Assembly: GCA_004380135.1 (NCBI GenBank)
Contig: QXCR01000067.1
Span: 1-64,000, forward strand
Reading direction: 5' to 3'
DNA length: 64,000 nucleotides
From: Stemphylium vesicarium
Taxonomy: Eukaryota; Ascomycota; Dothideomycetes; Pleosporales; Pleosporaceae
In this document: positions 44,649-55,925 of the stretch, one piece after another
How positions within the stretch are numbered: the stretch's first letter is position 1
Layout: the number at the start of each line of letters is the position of its first letter
Program-made: the position numbers and the translations under genes
The notes under the pieces: generated by a model
What the model saw: the letters and a program-made list of their open reading frames with translations, nothing else
Told to the model about the DNA's origin: nothing
Database searches by the model: none

Positions 44649-45729
44649 TCACCTCCTCGCACGCGGCGACAGCATACCCGCCACGGGCGCCTCCGCCAAC
44701 TTATCCTCGCGCTCACTCAACAGCGCCTTAACCCTCTCCACGCGACTAACAGCCTTCTCCAGCCGATCCAAACGACCCATCTTCTCCCTATCCCTGCGCT
44801 CCAGCGTCTCAACCCGCTCTTCGAGCTTCGCTCTTGCCCGCCGCTCCTCAGCCACCATCTCGTTGGCCTGGCTAAACAGCTGCACGCTCAGCTCTTCAAT
44901 CTCCGTGTCAACGGTTTGCACGCGCGCTTCGGCCTTGGCTCGTAACGCGCGCTCGCGCTCGAGTTCGTTGAGCAGCGCGTAGTCGGGGGGCGTATCTTTT
45001 GGCGGTGGGGGCGGAGGCGGCATGGCGCCTGTGTTCGCGGGCGAGGGGAACCGGTTTGTGATGAAGGAGAAGCGCGACGTTTTTGTCGAGTTCGCGGTTG
45101 TGGGACGCGGGGGATCGGCGGAGGCGTCTATGGAGGGGCGGAAAGCTGAAGAAGAGGCGTTGTGGATGAAATTGTCCGACTGCGACGTCTGTGTCCGGGG
45201 TAAACTGGGCTGCTGGCTCGCTTTTAGACTTTGTATTTGGTCCTCGTAGTCGGCGCATCTATCCACTAGGGCTGGAGTTAGTCTGCTGTGTCTTGCGGGT
45301 TTTGGTTTATTTCCGTTCGTTTTACGTACCCGCTGCTGTCGCTTTCTCCTTTAGTCGCTCCATTTGCGCTTCTAGCTCTTCTATCCTCTGCCGCGCGTCG
45401 TCGAGGGCGGAGGTGTCTATAATACTCCCGCATGATGGACATCCAGACGTGTGCGTATCATTTGCGACGTGCTTGGTCGGGACTGGCGATGCTGGCGGTG
45501 ATACTTCCATGGCTGCTGCCATGACGCCTCTAATGTCGTTGAAGGGATCACCAAGAAGGTGCGGAGGTAGCAATAAAGTAAGACTGGTAAGTTGGGTTGT
45601 GACAAGTCCTCCTGGGGCTGGTTGACAGGACAAGGAGATTGTGGGGGTTGGGGCGCTGGTCGCGTGGCTGTTGGTAGTTGGAGAGGGTCCCTCACCTTTT
45701 GGCGCTTGCTGGGTTTCAGACATCATCAT
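44649..45729 (-). CDS. Sec2-type Rab GEF domain coiled-coil protein
   Basis: 338 residues, exons 45330..45729 and 44649..45265, intron 45266..45329. Three ATGs in a row at 45721-45729; the first is used. The N-terminal half is Pro/Ser/Thr-rich with a Cys pair GCPSCGS near residue 105, followed by a coil DDARQRIEELEAQMERLKEK. A Pro run (MPPPPPPPKD) precedes a long coiled coil from about residue 230. Within it, LSVQLFSQANEMVAEERRA (about 261-279) matches the 'LF.eAN.MV..ER' core of Sec2/Rabin8, the exchange factor that loads Sec4/Rab8 on secretory vesicles. It is much shorter than Sec2, so it may be a partial-domain relative; similar short proteins occur in ascomycetes. Exchange activity is inferred from this motif only. 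Confidence 0.8.
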
Positions 45730-45918
45730 CGGACCCCTGTCTCTTATTAGCTTCGAGGCACATGCAGGGTCCACGCGCTACAATCTGATTTTCGCTCGAG
45801 GCTGGCTCGGCCCGCTACGGAATGTCTTGGTCGCAACATCTACGCCGATCAAAATGTTGGGCCTGTCAAAAGCAAATGTCCGAACGTAGTTTATTCGCAC
45901 GCTATCTATCCATCTCAG

Positions 45919-46833
45919 CTACGCAAAAGCTGCTTTATTCGCTGCCACCCACTCTTCCAGCTTCGTCGGCTCCCTCTCCGTGTACTTTCTCAGGTTCTTC
46001 ACAGCCTCATCGTGGATCCTGCCATACTTGTCGTTCCCGGCGCTGTTCTCTCTAAACATCCCCGCCAGGCTTTCCAGGATCGGTCGTGGCACGTGGCCCC
46101 CCAGCTTCTTGAAATAGGCCTCTTCGTCAATTTCCTTGACCTTCATCTCATATCCTAGCACCTTCCCAGTGACGCCGTATGCCTCGCGCTGCGTCATGAG
46201 TTCCGGACCACAGATGTAGAAAGACTGGCCTGCTTCTTCACGGAAGCGCGGTTCGGCGATGAGCGTACCGCACACTGTGCCAATGTCCGACGGGGCGATC
46301 CAGTCGTATCGCGCGTTGGGGTAAAGGATCTCGACTTGGCCCTTTTTGATATCCTCGCGGTTCAAGGCGACGTTGCTGCCAAAGTACCCCGGGCGCACGG
46401 CAATATACGGGACCCCTGTTTCCTGCAGCGCCATTTCCGCTTTTGCGTGCAGGGCCCCAATCCGCTCCTTGGTGTTGGCTTCTGAACTTGGAGGGTCCTC
46501 GACATTAAACGAGGAGAGCAAAACGATGCATGTCACACCGCCTTCTTTGAGGGCCTCGAACGAGCTCCGCATGTTCTCCACTTCGAATACGACGTAGGCG
46601 AAGACTGTCTTGGCGCCAGATATCTGGACTGCGTGCTTGAGCGTTTCCGGCTTGGACAGATCGGCCTGCACGCGAATGTAGCGGTCATCACTCTCCTTCT
46701 CTTCGATTCCCTTCAACGCTTTACTGGTATCGCGCATCGCAAGGTAGACTTTGGCGCCGCGCCTGTGTGCCTCGATGGCCGCTGCGCTACCCACGGCTCC
46801 AGTCGGGCCGAAAACGAGGACGGAAGAAGTCAT
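45919..46833 (-). CDS. NmrA-like NAD(P)-binding protein
   Basis: Intronless, 304 residues, a usual length for the family. It has an N-terminal Rossmann start SSVLVFGPTGAVGSAAAIEA with G-x-x-G-x-x-G (GPTGAVG) and a following basic MRDTSK that would suit NADP. Further along are ADLSKPETLKHAVQ, the strand CIVLLSSFNVEDP and VPYIAVRPGYFGSNVAL. It lacks the SDR Y-x3-K catalytic pair at the normal place, as expected for NmrA-like redox sensors or atypical reductases. Role cannot be set; relatives include NmrA (nitrogen regulator) and isoflavone-reductase-like enzymes. It sits on the same strand as the Sec2-like gene, 190 bp upstream. Confidence 0.87.
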   Translation of the reverse strand: MTSSVLVFGPTGAVGSAAAIEAHRRGAKVYLAMRDTSKALKGIEEKESDDRYIRVQADLSKPETLKHAVQISGAKTVFAYVVFEVENMRSSFEALKEGGVTCIVLLSSFNVEDPPSSEANTKERIGALHAKAEMALQETGVPYIAVRPGYFGSNVALNREDIKKGQVEILYPNARYDWIAPSDIGTVCGTLIAEPRFREEAGQSFYICGPELMTQREAYGVTGKVLGYEMKVKEIDEEAYFKKLGGHVPRPILESLAGMFRENSAGNDKYGRIHDEAVKNLRKYTEREPTKLEEWVAANKAAFA

Positions 46834-46930
46834 GTTGTTGTAGGTTTGGAGAGATGTTTTGATCGAATGGTGAAGCTGTTACGAAGTGTTGGCGTCTTGT
46901 ATCCTTCACAATAAATCTTTCCTGGTTGCT

Positions 46931-47206
46931 TTATACAGAAGTTGAAGCTGGGCGTTCCTCGGCTCCCTCGGGCCCGTCGCTCGGACTCGGTGTATTGCTC
47001 AGGACGAAATCATGTAAGCAATCGAGTTTGTAGACCGCAAACATGTCGCTATTGACAGCGAACATGCCGACCGATGTTCCGACATATGGTTGAGGCCTGA
47101 TACGCGTAAACGTTGTGGAGGCCAAGTCGCCGACGTCGATGACATCAGCGCTGTTGAGGAGTCTCCAGCCATCATGTCTCCCCTTGGAGACCAACAAACG
47201 ATTGGT
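46931..47206 (-). CDS. Possible 3' exon or gene remnant, unknown
   Basis: A reading frame with coding-like codon use and a plausible acceptor (CGTAG) at its 5' side ends at TAA 46931-46933. It reads NRLLVSKGRHDGWRLLNSAD, then VIDVGDLASTTFTRIRPQPY and SVGMFAVNSDMFAVYKLDCL. Upstream sequence (to about 47480) gives no exon I could join with confidence. It may be the last exon of a small gene or a truncated copy. Only 97 bp separate it from the NmrA-like start. Confidence 0.3.
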   Translation of the reverse strand, partial: TNRLLVSKGRHDGWRLLNSADVIDVGDLASTTFTRIRPQPYVGTSVGMFAVNSDMFAVYKLDCLHDFVLSNTPSPSDGPEGAEERPASTSV

Positions 47207-47534
47207 CTACGTTTCGGAAAGAGAAGAGAAGGCCGCGTGTATGGGTTCTTCTGTAAGGACGAGCGTATGGGGGTGACGAATTCCGCCGTTGCGATCTTGT
47301 CTGCACCGGCGCACCTCGTCTCGTCAGAGCGACTGCAAGTAAGAGAACATAGTGTTGCAATAACACTGGAGTTGCTTCGTTGCTCAATGAATGCTTGCAG
47401 CGATTGTCCTAGCGATTAGATCGGTGAAATTTATTGTTCTGAGGCGCGACGCATGGGCTGCGATTATGAAACGTTTGTATTTTAACGCCTCATACAGGCC
47501 TTACAGAATAGACGACGACTTTTCCCCTGGAGCC
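47207..47534. other. Short intergenic
   Basis: Possible upstream exon of the remnant at 46931 and the 3' flank of the rhodopsin-fold gene. Nothing else can be supported. Confidence 0.4.
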
Positions 47535-48792
47535 TCACTTATAGGCATGGTATGTCTGGTCCGGGGCCTGCAAACTATGCCTGTCTTCATTCGTCACTTC
47601 ATGAACCACCGTCTTCGTAATCTCTCTCTTGCCTGCAAGCGCGCCCAGGATGCGACGCTCGCTGTCTCCGTCATCGTCATCCCCATCCCCTTCGATGCGA
47701 GTTCGTCGACGGCTGGCCTTTGTGACCTCATACAGAGGTATGCCGCCCCCCGCGGACCGAATGATGGGCCTACTGTTGAGGAACGTAGATGGCAAGAGGC
47801 GTTGGAAGAGCGCATCGAATTGTTTGCGAAGCGGCGGTAAGGCGGCGATGAGGATGCCTACGGATAGCTCGATGCCAGAACAGACGAGGAGATCGGTACT
47901 ATCCCAGGTCGGGTCTTGTGTCTTGAAGAGCATGGGGAGTGTTGTTGCTTTAACGACGGAGCAGGCTGTTACTCTGAAGAAAGGGTTAGCATTATGCAAA
48001 AACATAGAGGCGGTTCACGCACACCAAACCTAAGCAGAACACTACTCGTAGCCCCCATTTGGTGCGCCGTGACAGCTGAACGGTAGAGAGGTAGATGATT
48101 GGTGAGACCACATATACGAGGTCGGTGACGATGTTTGTCGCAGCCTTGTCTAATCAGCGAATGCCACATGGCAAAGGAAGGAACACACTCACCTGCATGT
48201 ACGAAAGCCCAGCCGCACCAGCCTTCAAAAGGCACTTTCCTTCAATCGCACGGTTCCAATTTGACTCAAACGGCGTCGAGCAAAACACGCCAATAATCGG
48301 AAGCAGCAGGTTAAAAACCAGAACCATCATGATACTCGCCCACACGAACCCCAGGTAAACCTTGGAAAACTTGAGAGCGAGTAGGTAAGCGCAGATAGAG
48401 AATTTGAGAATGGCAACGCCGAATAGATTGACGATTTGGATGATCCACAGGTAGTAACTGTAGTCCAGGACATCGTTGGGTTTCGAGATGCTGGGGTCGG
48501 CAATGCGACGTCCTTGGCCATATTTGACGACCTTCCAGCGAATGTAGGCTGCTGTTATGTCGAGTGTCTAAACGCATGTCAATACTTGCATCTTCCGCAT
48601 TAGATAGCCTGCGATGTGGCTTACCGAAGCAGTGACGAGGAGGAAGTCGCATATCAAGAGCTTTCGCTTCGTCAGGATACTGTACGCGATTCTCCACGAA
48701 AGGAGACAAACGCTGAGCGCGCAGAGTACATAGCTCGGGACCAATATTTCGAGGCCGCGATTCGGCCAGTCTTGCTGCTCTGTATCCGCCAT
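47535..48792 (-). CDS. PTH11-like rhodopsin-fold integral membrane protein
   Basis: 367 residues from exons 48625..48792, 48193..48567, 48023..48144 and 47535..47973. Seven membrane spans can be followed: the first is LVPSYVLCALSVCLLSWRIA, the middle ones include YLWIIQIVNLFGVAILKFSI and ASIMMVLVFNLLLPIIGVFC, and the last is SGIELSVGILIAALPPL. The order and the block FESNWNRAIEGKCL, AATNIVTDLVYVVSPIIYLS are those of the fungal rhodopsin-domain (Pth11-related) family, without the N-terminal CFEM domain. The C-tail is basic and acidic by turns (RRRTRIEGDGDDDDGD). In plant pathogens such proteins can be surface receptors, but most have no known ligand. The third exon uses an AAG acceptor; frames agree across all junctions. 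Confidence 0.85.
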
Positions 48793-50830
48793 TCTGAGGC
48801 AAAAGATGATGAGGTAAGGTGTTCTTGTCAAGAATGTCTTGCTGATCAGGATCAACAGTATAAGACTGCAGAGTTCTGTGGTTTCATATCATATATACGA
48901 ACGTCCCGAACATCTGGGACATGCTGGGTGCAATAACTGCAGGGTGTTCACGTTGTTCGATTAACCACTCTGTGGAACAAAATCCTGCTCAATGGGGACT
49001 TCTCCCGAGGACTTCCCCCGGGGCATTCTTGGTGAGCAAATTTTGCCGTGAACATGGCACGGAGAGTCAAGGGCAACTCTGTTAGCGATGGGAGATATTG
49101 TGACTGTTGTGCTCGGTTGGGATCTTTTGCTGGTGGCCAGACACTGAACAAATTTCAATGCCGTCTCTCCTGATCCTTCGTTCAACTGTGCCACACATCG
49201 TCCGGAAGCCGGTGGATCTGTTGGGAGTTCTGTTACAAAGGGTGTGGTTGTTGTTCCTCTACGCTAGTCATCGTGTCAGAATCAGAATCTGGTAGATGAA
49301 CGATTCCGGATAAAGTCCCTCACCATTGAACAAATGTTTCCTTGAAGATAAAGACATCATTTTCGAAGACTTCATTCAAACATGCTGAAGAACCCAGTAA
49401 ACTAAGTGGACTTAGTGGACCTAGTGTCGCTGGTGGTGGCCGGCGGAACGGGGCTATACGCGTTCCCCTAGTTCTTAATTGGCAGGATTCGGCGGACGTC
49501 GAAGCGACGGGAACTAATGAGGAACCCGCGCAAGTGTGCGCCTGTCGAATAGACCGTGACGGCATTGCCACATTCGCTTGGATTTCGGCATCATTTGATG
49601 CTCCTGTGCTGGCTGGGGTCGTTCTCCAAGGATTTTGCCATTAGATGTCGCTTGCAACCAACACCCCCAAGTTTTCCCATTGAGTTCTACCCCATTTTCG
49701 CATATTCCAGATACTTCAATCGTCTCTCAGCTCAACCGACAAGGCGTTCGCTTGAGTAGGAAGAAACACAATGCCTAGACCAGAACAAAATTCGGAAGCT
49801 TTTTCAATCCCATGTCCAGTGGTACCCGCCATAGTGCACCTAAGTTCGAGACCAAGGATCGTGATATCTCAGGCATTCGTGCGTAACGCTAGTATCGAGA
49901 GAACCGGAGGCTCGTACGTTTGAAGATTGGATTCGCGACCCGTGCCCCATCTCCACTCGCTGGCAGAGGTTGAAAACACTAAGATCCCGCTGACACCGGC
50001 GTTTCCGTACAAATTAGCGTTAATTCCAACGTTTACACATCACGCCCGGCTGAATTAAATACTAAAGGTACATCGCCAGTACTGAGCATTGTCTGGTTGA
50101 TCAAAGTGGCTCCAATAAGAGATTGATCGCGGAAGTGACCGGATCGCATCGTGTTTCCGAGATCCTGGAGGCTGTCAGATGTCGTGCGGAATTTTCGCTT
50201 AAAAAGGGAAAGAGCCTGAATCCTACTCCATGCCAGCACTCTGCGCTGCTCTAGAATTGCCCCGAAAGTGCACGTATGTAGTATAGCGTGCTTTCGGATA
50301 ACTGGAGATCGCATCCTTCGATCTGTTGAGCACGCGAGGAGAAGTAGCTTGACGGCGCTACGACGCAGCCTTCAGCCTCGTGTAGTCACGCTTTCGACAG
50401 TTCCTGCGAAAGCCTTTTCTCATCCTCTGTGTGTCGCGTACTTTGTAATGCTGAATAGGCGTTGACCTAACGATGTTCGTGATGCAGGGTCTACGGGACG
50501 GTAGCTCGCGTGGGGGAACGCGTTCCCTGATCCGGAAGCGACCCATGTCGATTAATCTGGCGACTTTTGTCTACTTGCCGCATGGCCAGATTTTTCCTCT
50601 CTGTCCATCGCCGGAGCATTAATACCGACTTCTGCCAGGAGCGATACAACGGTTCGTCTATGGGTTTCACGACTCGTGCATATTCGGGTCCATATGGGAC
50701 CTGAACAGATGGCAAATGCTCGCCATCATGGATTTACTTAAATATCCTTAGGGTCCGACATTGTTGGAATTAACCCACCACTCTCTTTGGATTGTCGTTC
50801 ACATTACCTGCTCTCTTTAGCTTTGTCATA
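48793..50830. other. 2 kb gene-free region before GMC oxidoreductase
   Basis: Open frames on both strands are short and lack domains. A 9-bp imperfect repeat around TTAGTGGA is seen at 49400-49422. An AT-rich CTTAAATATC near 50737 could be the TATA region of the next gene, about 95 bp before its ATG. Confidence 0.5.
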
Positions 50831-52836
50831 ATGTTTCCACGCACGACTGTAGCAGTCGTAGCTCTGCTAGGCGCAGCCAGTGCTCTGCCTGGAGACTTCG
50901 GCCAGGTACACAAACGTGGCGGCAACAACACATACGACTATGTGATAATCGGCGGTGGTATCTCTGGCCTCGTGGCCGCCAATCGCCTCTCCGAGGACAA
51001 TAATAGTGAGTCTATTCTCTTTAGCATTGCCGTCGCTTGGGACTGGCTTGCTGCCTCAGCGAAGTGCCGTTGGTTTGAGTAAATCTGACTTTTTAATAGA
51101 AACAGTCCTTGTCATCGAAGCCGGAGCCGCCTACGACAACCCAAACATTCGCTTGCCGTATGCTGCGACCTACGCATCGAACCTTACTCTTTTCTGGGAC
51201 CTTCCTGCAGAGCCCGAGCCTTTCCTTGGCAACCTTTCCGCTGTTGGTCTTGCCGCAAAGGTGCTTGGTGGTGGATCTATAGTGAACGGCATGGCGTATG
51301 ATCGAGGCTCGGCTGCCGACTTCGACGCTTGGGAGGCACTGGGCAACAAAGGCTGGGGCTGGGATGGCATCTACCCGTATTACAAGAAGGGGACAAAGTT
51401 CATCCCCCCGCCAGCAGACGTGGCTGAGGAGTTCAACATCACCTGGGACACCGACGTGTAAGTCAAGACTTGGTTTGAGTTGAGCGCTTCGCTAACTGTG
51501 CCCTTCCAGATACGGTGACGGTCCTTTGAAGATTGGTATCAGCGACTTCCAATACCCTGATGTCAAGGACTACTTCAAGGCCTTTGAGGGTGCCGGCGCA
51601 CACATGCCTGTCGATGGTAACAATGGAGAGGCATACGGAGCATCATGGTGGCCCAACACAATGAACCCCGAAACCGGCGAACGATCGCACGCCCGCAACT
51701 CTTACTACGACCCTGTGTCTGCCCGCTCGAACCTGAAAATATTGTTGGAGACGCTTGCCACGGAGCTCGTGCTCGATGGCGGCGAGGACCTCACTGCGAG
51801 AGGCGTCAGGATCACCGACATCAAGACAAATGCTACGACGACCGTGTATGCGAACAAGGAAGTTATCCTGGCGGCTGGTGCCTTGAGCACTCCCAAGCTC
51901 CTCCAGGTTAGCGGCATCGGCCCCAGATCTGTGCTCGAGGCTGCTGGCATTCCAGTGAAGCTTGAACACGACGGTGTCGGTACGAACTTCCAAGACCATC
52001 CTTACATGGGAGTTGCATTCAACGTGTCCAACGTGAGTTTCCCGAACCTGAGCTCCCTGGCAACCGATCCAGCATTCAACGCTTCCGCATGGGAGGAGTA
52101 CCGCATCAACAGGACTGGTCCGCTCACCCAGGCCCGCGGCAACAGTCTGGCGTTCATCCCACTTCCGGAGGTCGATCCCGAGAGGTACCGCAGTCTTGCA
52201 AGTCAATTGACGGGCCAGGCTGACGATGCACACTTGCCCTCCATTTACCAGAACAGTGAAAAGCTGCTCAAGGGCGTTAGAGCCCAGCGCGAGATTCTTG
52301 CAGGCTTGTTCCAGAACGACAAGGCAGGTATCGTTGAGTATGGGGTCCCAGCAACAGGCTCGTTCGAGCTTGTAGCCCTTGAGAAGCCTGTATCCCGTGG
52401 TACTGTCATGATTGATCCTGCCAACCCCTATGGACCTCCCAAGATCCTTTACAATGCACTCAGCAACCCTCTCGATAAGGCTGTTCTCGCATCGTGCGTC
52501 CGCTACATCCGCCAGGTATGGGCTCGCCCGGAGTTGGAGAAGTTCTCCCCCGTCGAGACAGCTCCAGGCGCACAATACACCACAGATGAGGACATCGTCG
52601 ACGTTTCGATCAAGACTGGTGCCATCACACCGACGCTGGCGCATCCTTCTTGCAGTTGTCCTATGATGCCTGAAGACATGGGTGGCTGTGTTTCTGACGA
52701 GCTCCTCTTCTACGGCGTCAAGCAGCTGTCCATCATTGATGCTTCCATTATGCCTCTCATTCCTTCTCAGCACATCCAAGCGACCGTGTATGCTATTGGG
52801 GAGAAGGCTGCGGCGATAATCAAGAGCCGCGCTTGA
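50831..52836 (+). CDS. Secreted GMC oxidoreductase (AA3-type)
   Basis: 619 residues from exons 50831..51005, 51100..51457 and 51510..52836. A signal peptide (MFPRTTVAVVALLGAASALP) and a Lys-Arg at 28-29, a likely Kex2 site, precede the FAD-binding start DYVIIGGGISGLVAANRL with G-x-G-x-x-G at 41-46. GMC signatures are GGGSIVNGMAYDRGSAADFD and AAGALSTPKLLQVSGIG. The active-site pair is His556 (LAHPSCSCPM) and His599 (PSQHIQATVYAIGE), 43 residues apart as usual. Several N-x-S/T sites fit secretion. Such flavoenzymes oxidise sugars or alcohols and give H2O2 or feed quinones and LPMOs. Subtype (glucose dehydrogenase, aryl-alcohol oxidase or a biosynthetic GMC) cannot be settled by eye. Confidence 0.92.
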
Positions 52837-53479
52837 TTCAAGCGAAATGGCGACACCTGATAGTTCAATTATATGTCTTTATACCTAGACAAATGTTACA
52901 TGCCAGTTTGGTTAGCTAGTCTTTCACGTGTGACAGATCATATCCTCACACGTGCACCATGCTTGACACGCAAACAGTTGTTTGGATTGATGTCGGGATG
53001 CTCGCACCCAGCGCGATAGATTGGAAGTGAGAGCTGGGCGCGTACCGTTGGTATGGTGGAGGGAGGGGATGTAAGATTGAGGACGAGGGCGCCCGCGGGC
53101 GTCATCAGCAGTGCGCTAGCCTGTAGTGGACTAATCCGTGCCTACCCAAAACCTAGGCTGTCGCTCTCCAGAAATCATCGCATCACCAGCCCTTCCACCG
53201 GCTGTATCATGGTCAGGTAGCCGATCAAGGGAAATAGTGAGCGATTCCCACCCAGAGGTGCGCAAAATACGCTAGCTTAGCGGGTGACGTCTTCGTAACC
53301 CAACTCACCGCACGACCCCCCAGGTATACACTCCTCTTTCTAAGGCAGGCTCTCTTGCCAACTCGTACCAAGCAAACCGACTGGAGCACAAACAAGACGC
53401 GAGCTTAATTACATACAGATGAGCAATGCGAAAGGGCTGAGCTAAGCAAAGATGTGCATTGATCGATAGCTTACTACAA
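52837..53479. other. Convergent 3' flanks
   Basis: 640 bp between convergent stop codons. No gene, RNA or repeat of note. Confidence 0.5.
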
Positions 53480-54255
53480 TCAATCGCCACGATCTGGCCA
53501 GGAAAGCAGAGTTCCGAGCTTCATTGGAAAAATCGAATGCAATCCTTCTCTAGACCCAGGCGTATGAAGAGCATTATTCGTTTCTTGGCCGGGTGCGTAT
53601 GAACCTTGAGAAATTGAGTGGAAAGGTTGCTTGTCTCCTGTAGTCAACGGATTCGAAACGCCAGCCTTCTCGCCTTGAACGTTGTGGTCAAACTTTCTCA
53701 TCTTGCTTCCACCACTCTCTTCATTTCTATGCTCATGAACCCACGAATTATCGAACGGGACGCCCATCCGCCCACCGTTCGATCCGTTCGAGTTGTTCGG
53801 CCTCGCCATGCGCTGATCAAATAAAACGTACAGCATCCTCGACCCGTCAATCACACCCTCCAGCGGCTGCAGAATTTCCCTCATCTCCCCCAGCACGTTG
53901 CGTTCCAAGGTAGGCAGCAGCATGTCCAGGCGATCTGTCTACTCCCATGCGTAAAGCTGAACTTTCATGCAGCGCTTGAGACAGTTGTGACGAACGATGA
54001 AGATGAATTTACATTGTCCTAGTTTGGTACTGGCTTCGTGGTCCGTGAAGGAAATAATGTTGATATCTTCTGGGGTCAGAATGCCGGAATGCCGAGATTT
54101 GAGGACAAAGGATATATTGGCTGCGTTACAATGTTAGCAAGTGGCTACGAGGTAGCGCAAGATGACTTACCGGCAAAGCAGCCTAGCGGGGACGACGCGG
54201 GAAGGATGTTGACGAGCTGGCCATAAATGCGTTGAACAATAGTATTGCTGGTCAT
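53480..54255 (-). CDS. Uncharacterised three-exon protein, 215 residues
   Basis: Exons 54171..54255, 54013..54120 and 53480..53934, introns 54121..54170 and 53935..54012. Splicing joins MTSNTIVQRIYGQLVNILP...GCFAG to ANISFVLKSRHSGILTPEDI and then KLGQYRLDMLLPTLERNVLG. The first 105 residues look ordered and helical, including EILQPLEGVIDGSRMLYVLF. The rest is Asn/Gly/Ser-rich and likely disordered. No family recognised. All three junctions keep the frame, which is good evidence against chance. No signal peptide is clear. It lies between the GMC oxidoreductase and pectin lyase genes but need not share their job. Confidence 0.65.
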
Positions 54256-54592
54256 ATTGATGATTGAACTGGTGTATGCTTCATCTTGGAGTAGCAGCTA
54301 TTTAACGACCGCTTTGTTTACCGCGACTATCATCTATGGCCTCCGAATGCAAGCGCTACCAGTCCCTATGCATCGCAGGCATACACCACGAGGGGAGCGC
54401 AGGCACTACCTACACAGAAGGTATGTCACAGTTAGCACGCAAGTGCTTACGTGCATGAGAATGTAAGATTTTATATAAAACAACTACCACCGAAATATTA
54501 TACAACAGAAACCGCCGAATTATGTACAAGGAAGCATCAGATTAAAACGACTAAAACCACACAAACTGCACAGGTGCATCGCTGACGCGCGC
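54256..54592. other. Short intergenic
   Basis: 337 bp holding the promoter of the three-exon hypothetical and the 3' flank of the pectin lyase gene. AT-rich near 54470-54510. Nothing else is seen. Confidence 0.5.
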
Positions 54593-55925
54593 CTAGACCC
54601 TGAACTTGGCAGAAACAGACCTGCTAGAAAGCGCACTGAGCTTGCCAGCACCAGCTGCCCTCGGAATCCTAGCCGTGATGGCAGTAGCAGCCTTAGCCGA
54701 CGCGATGCTCTTTCCCTTGAATTCACCAAAGAAGGAAGTGTCCTTCTGGCTAGTAAGTGTGCTAGCCGTGGTCGTAGCGCCTTGGAACAAGTTGACCTGG
54801 CAAGACCTGCCCAAAGCAGTGCTGCACTGCTTGTTCGTGGCGGCATCGGGGGAGCCGAAAAGCTTGCCTTCATAGTCGGCGACCAGGTTCTGCACGTTGT
54901 CGAAGACGTTGCCCTCGAAGATACCGCGTGCGCCGGCATCACCGCCCTCGAGCAGGTGGCCCTTAACATCAGACCAGACGTTGTTGACGGCGTGGAGAAG
55001 GGTCTTTCCGCTGAGTGCGGGACCGCGACCGGCTGTCTTGGTGATGTAGTTGTGCTTCAGGGTGATGGAGTCGCCGGTGCCGACCATTTCGAAGACCCAG
55101 TAGTGGTAGCCATCGCAGCCGGTCGAGTAGTCGGAAGCACCGTTGATGAAGTTGCTGGACAGGGTAATGCGGGTGCTGGGCGTGAAGCCGAAGACGTAGT
55201 GCTGGCGGCCGGGACGAGCAGTCTAGTAGGCGATTAGCAGTCATGTGTTTGTCAAGGATGTAAATACTTACGGTGACGTGGTCGATCCAGATCAGGTCCG
55301 CTCCGGCGAAGGAGATAGCATCACCACCCCAGACGTACTTGTGGTTGAGGTCGCTGACTTGGATGTTCTGGACAATGACATTCTTGCCAGCAAAGCTCAG
55401 GCCCTTGCCCTTGATGATACCCTTGGATCCGATACCGAGGATAGTCTTGTTGGATCCAACCTTGATGGGTGTTTTCGCGGCCTTGTAGTAAGTGACTGTC
55501 TCTGTGACCTGGCCTGCTGGGCAGGAGTCCAACAGGATACGCTGGCACTTGTCTCCGGTACCCCAGCTTGCGCCTGCTTTCGTTAGTGGTCTGGTCCAAG
55601 TTGCGGAGATGGTGTAGCCTACATGCAGTGCCGGTAATCGTTCCCTCGGATTCGGTATAGTCAAAAGTCTTGTCAAGGACGATGACACGGGCAGTAGAGT
55701 CGGTCAACAAGGAAGTAAGTTCCTTGATGTCCTTGGGGTACTGAGGAGTAGCACTGCCACCTTCGCGAATTTATCGTTAGCATAGGGTTCATCGCCACCT
55801 CCAAAATACGACCCGAACTCACCTCCAGTAACTCCATATGCGAAACCCTCAGCCTTGCCGACAACACCGACTGCGCTTGCCATGTGCGCCAGGCTGGCAA
55901 TCGCAGCGATGACAGAAAGCTTCAT
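54593..55925 (-). CDS. Secreted pectin lyase (PL1)
   Basis: 390 residues from exons 55823..55925, 55623..55760, 55272..55573 and 54593..55222. An 18-residue signal peptide (MKLSVIAAIASLAHMASA) precedes VGKAEGFAYGVTGG, the typical mature start of fungal pectin lyases. Parallel beta-helix blocks follow: RVIVLDKTFDYTESEGT, KTILGIGSKGIIKGKGLSF and IQVSDLNHKYVWGGDAISF. The PL1 core WIDHVTTARPGRQHYVFGF comes next, then DYSTGCDGYHYWVFEMVGTG and LHAVNNVWSDVKGHLLEGGD. It cleaves methylated pectin by beta-elimination outside the cell (EC 4.2.2.10). Pectate lyase is less likely because the WIDHVT...GRQHYV wording is that of pectin lyase. The C-terminal 60 residues are Ser/Thr/Ala-rich. A TATAAA lies 104 bp upstream. 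Confidence 0.94.

Noticed and set aside
51643..52779. 378-codon minus-strand frame
   Set aside because: Antisense of the GMC oxidoreductase exon; the plus strand carries clear family motifs.
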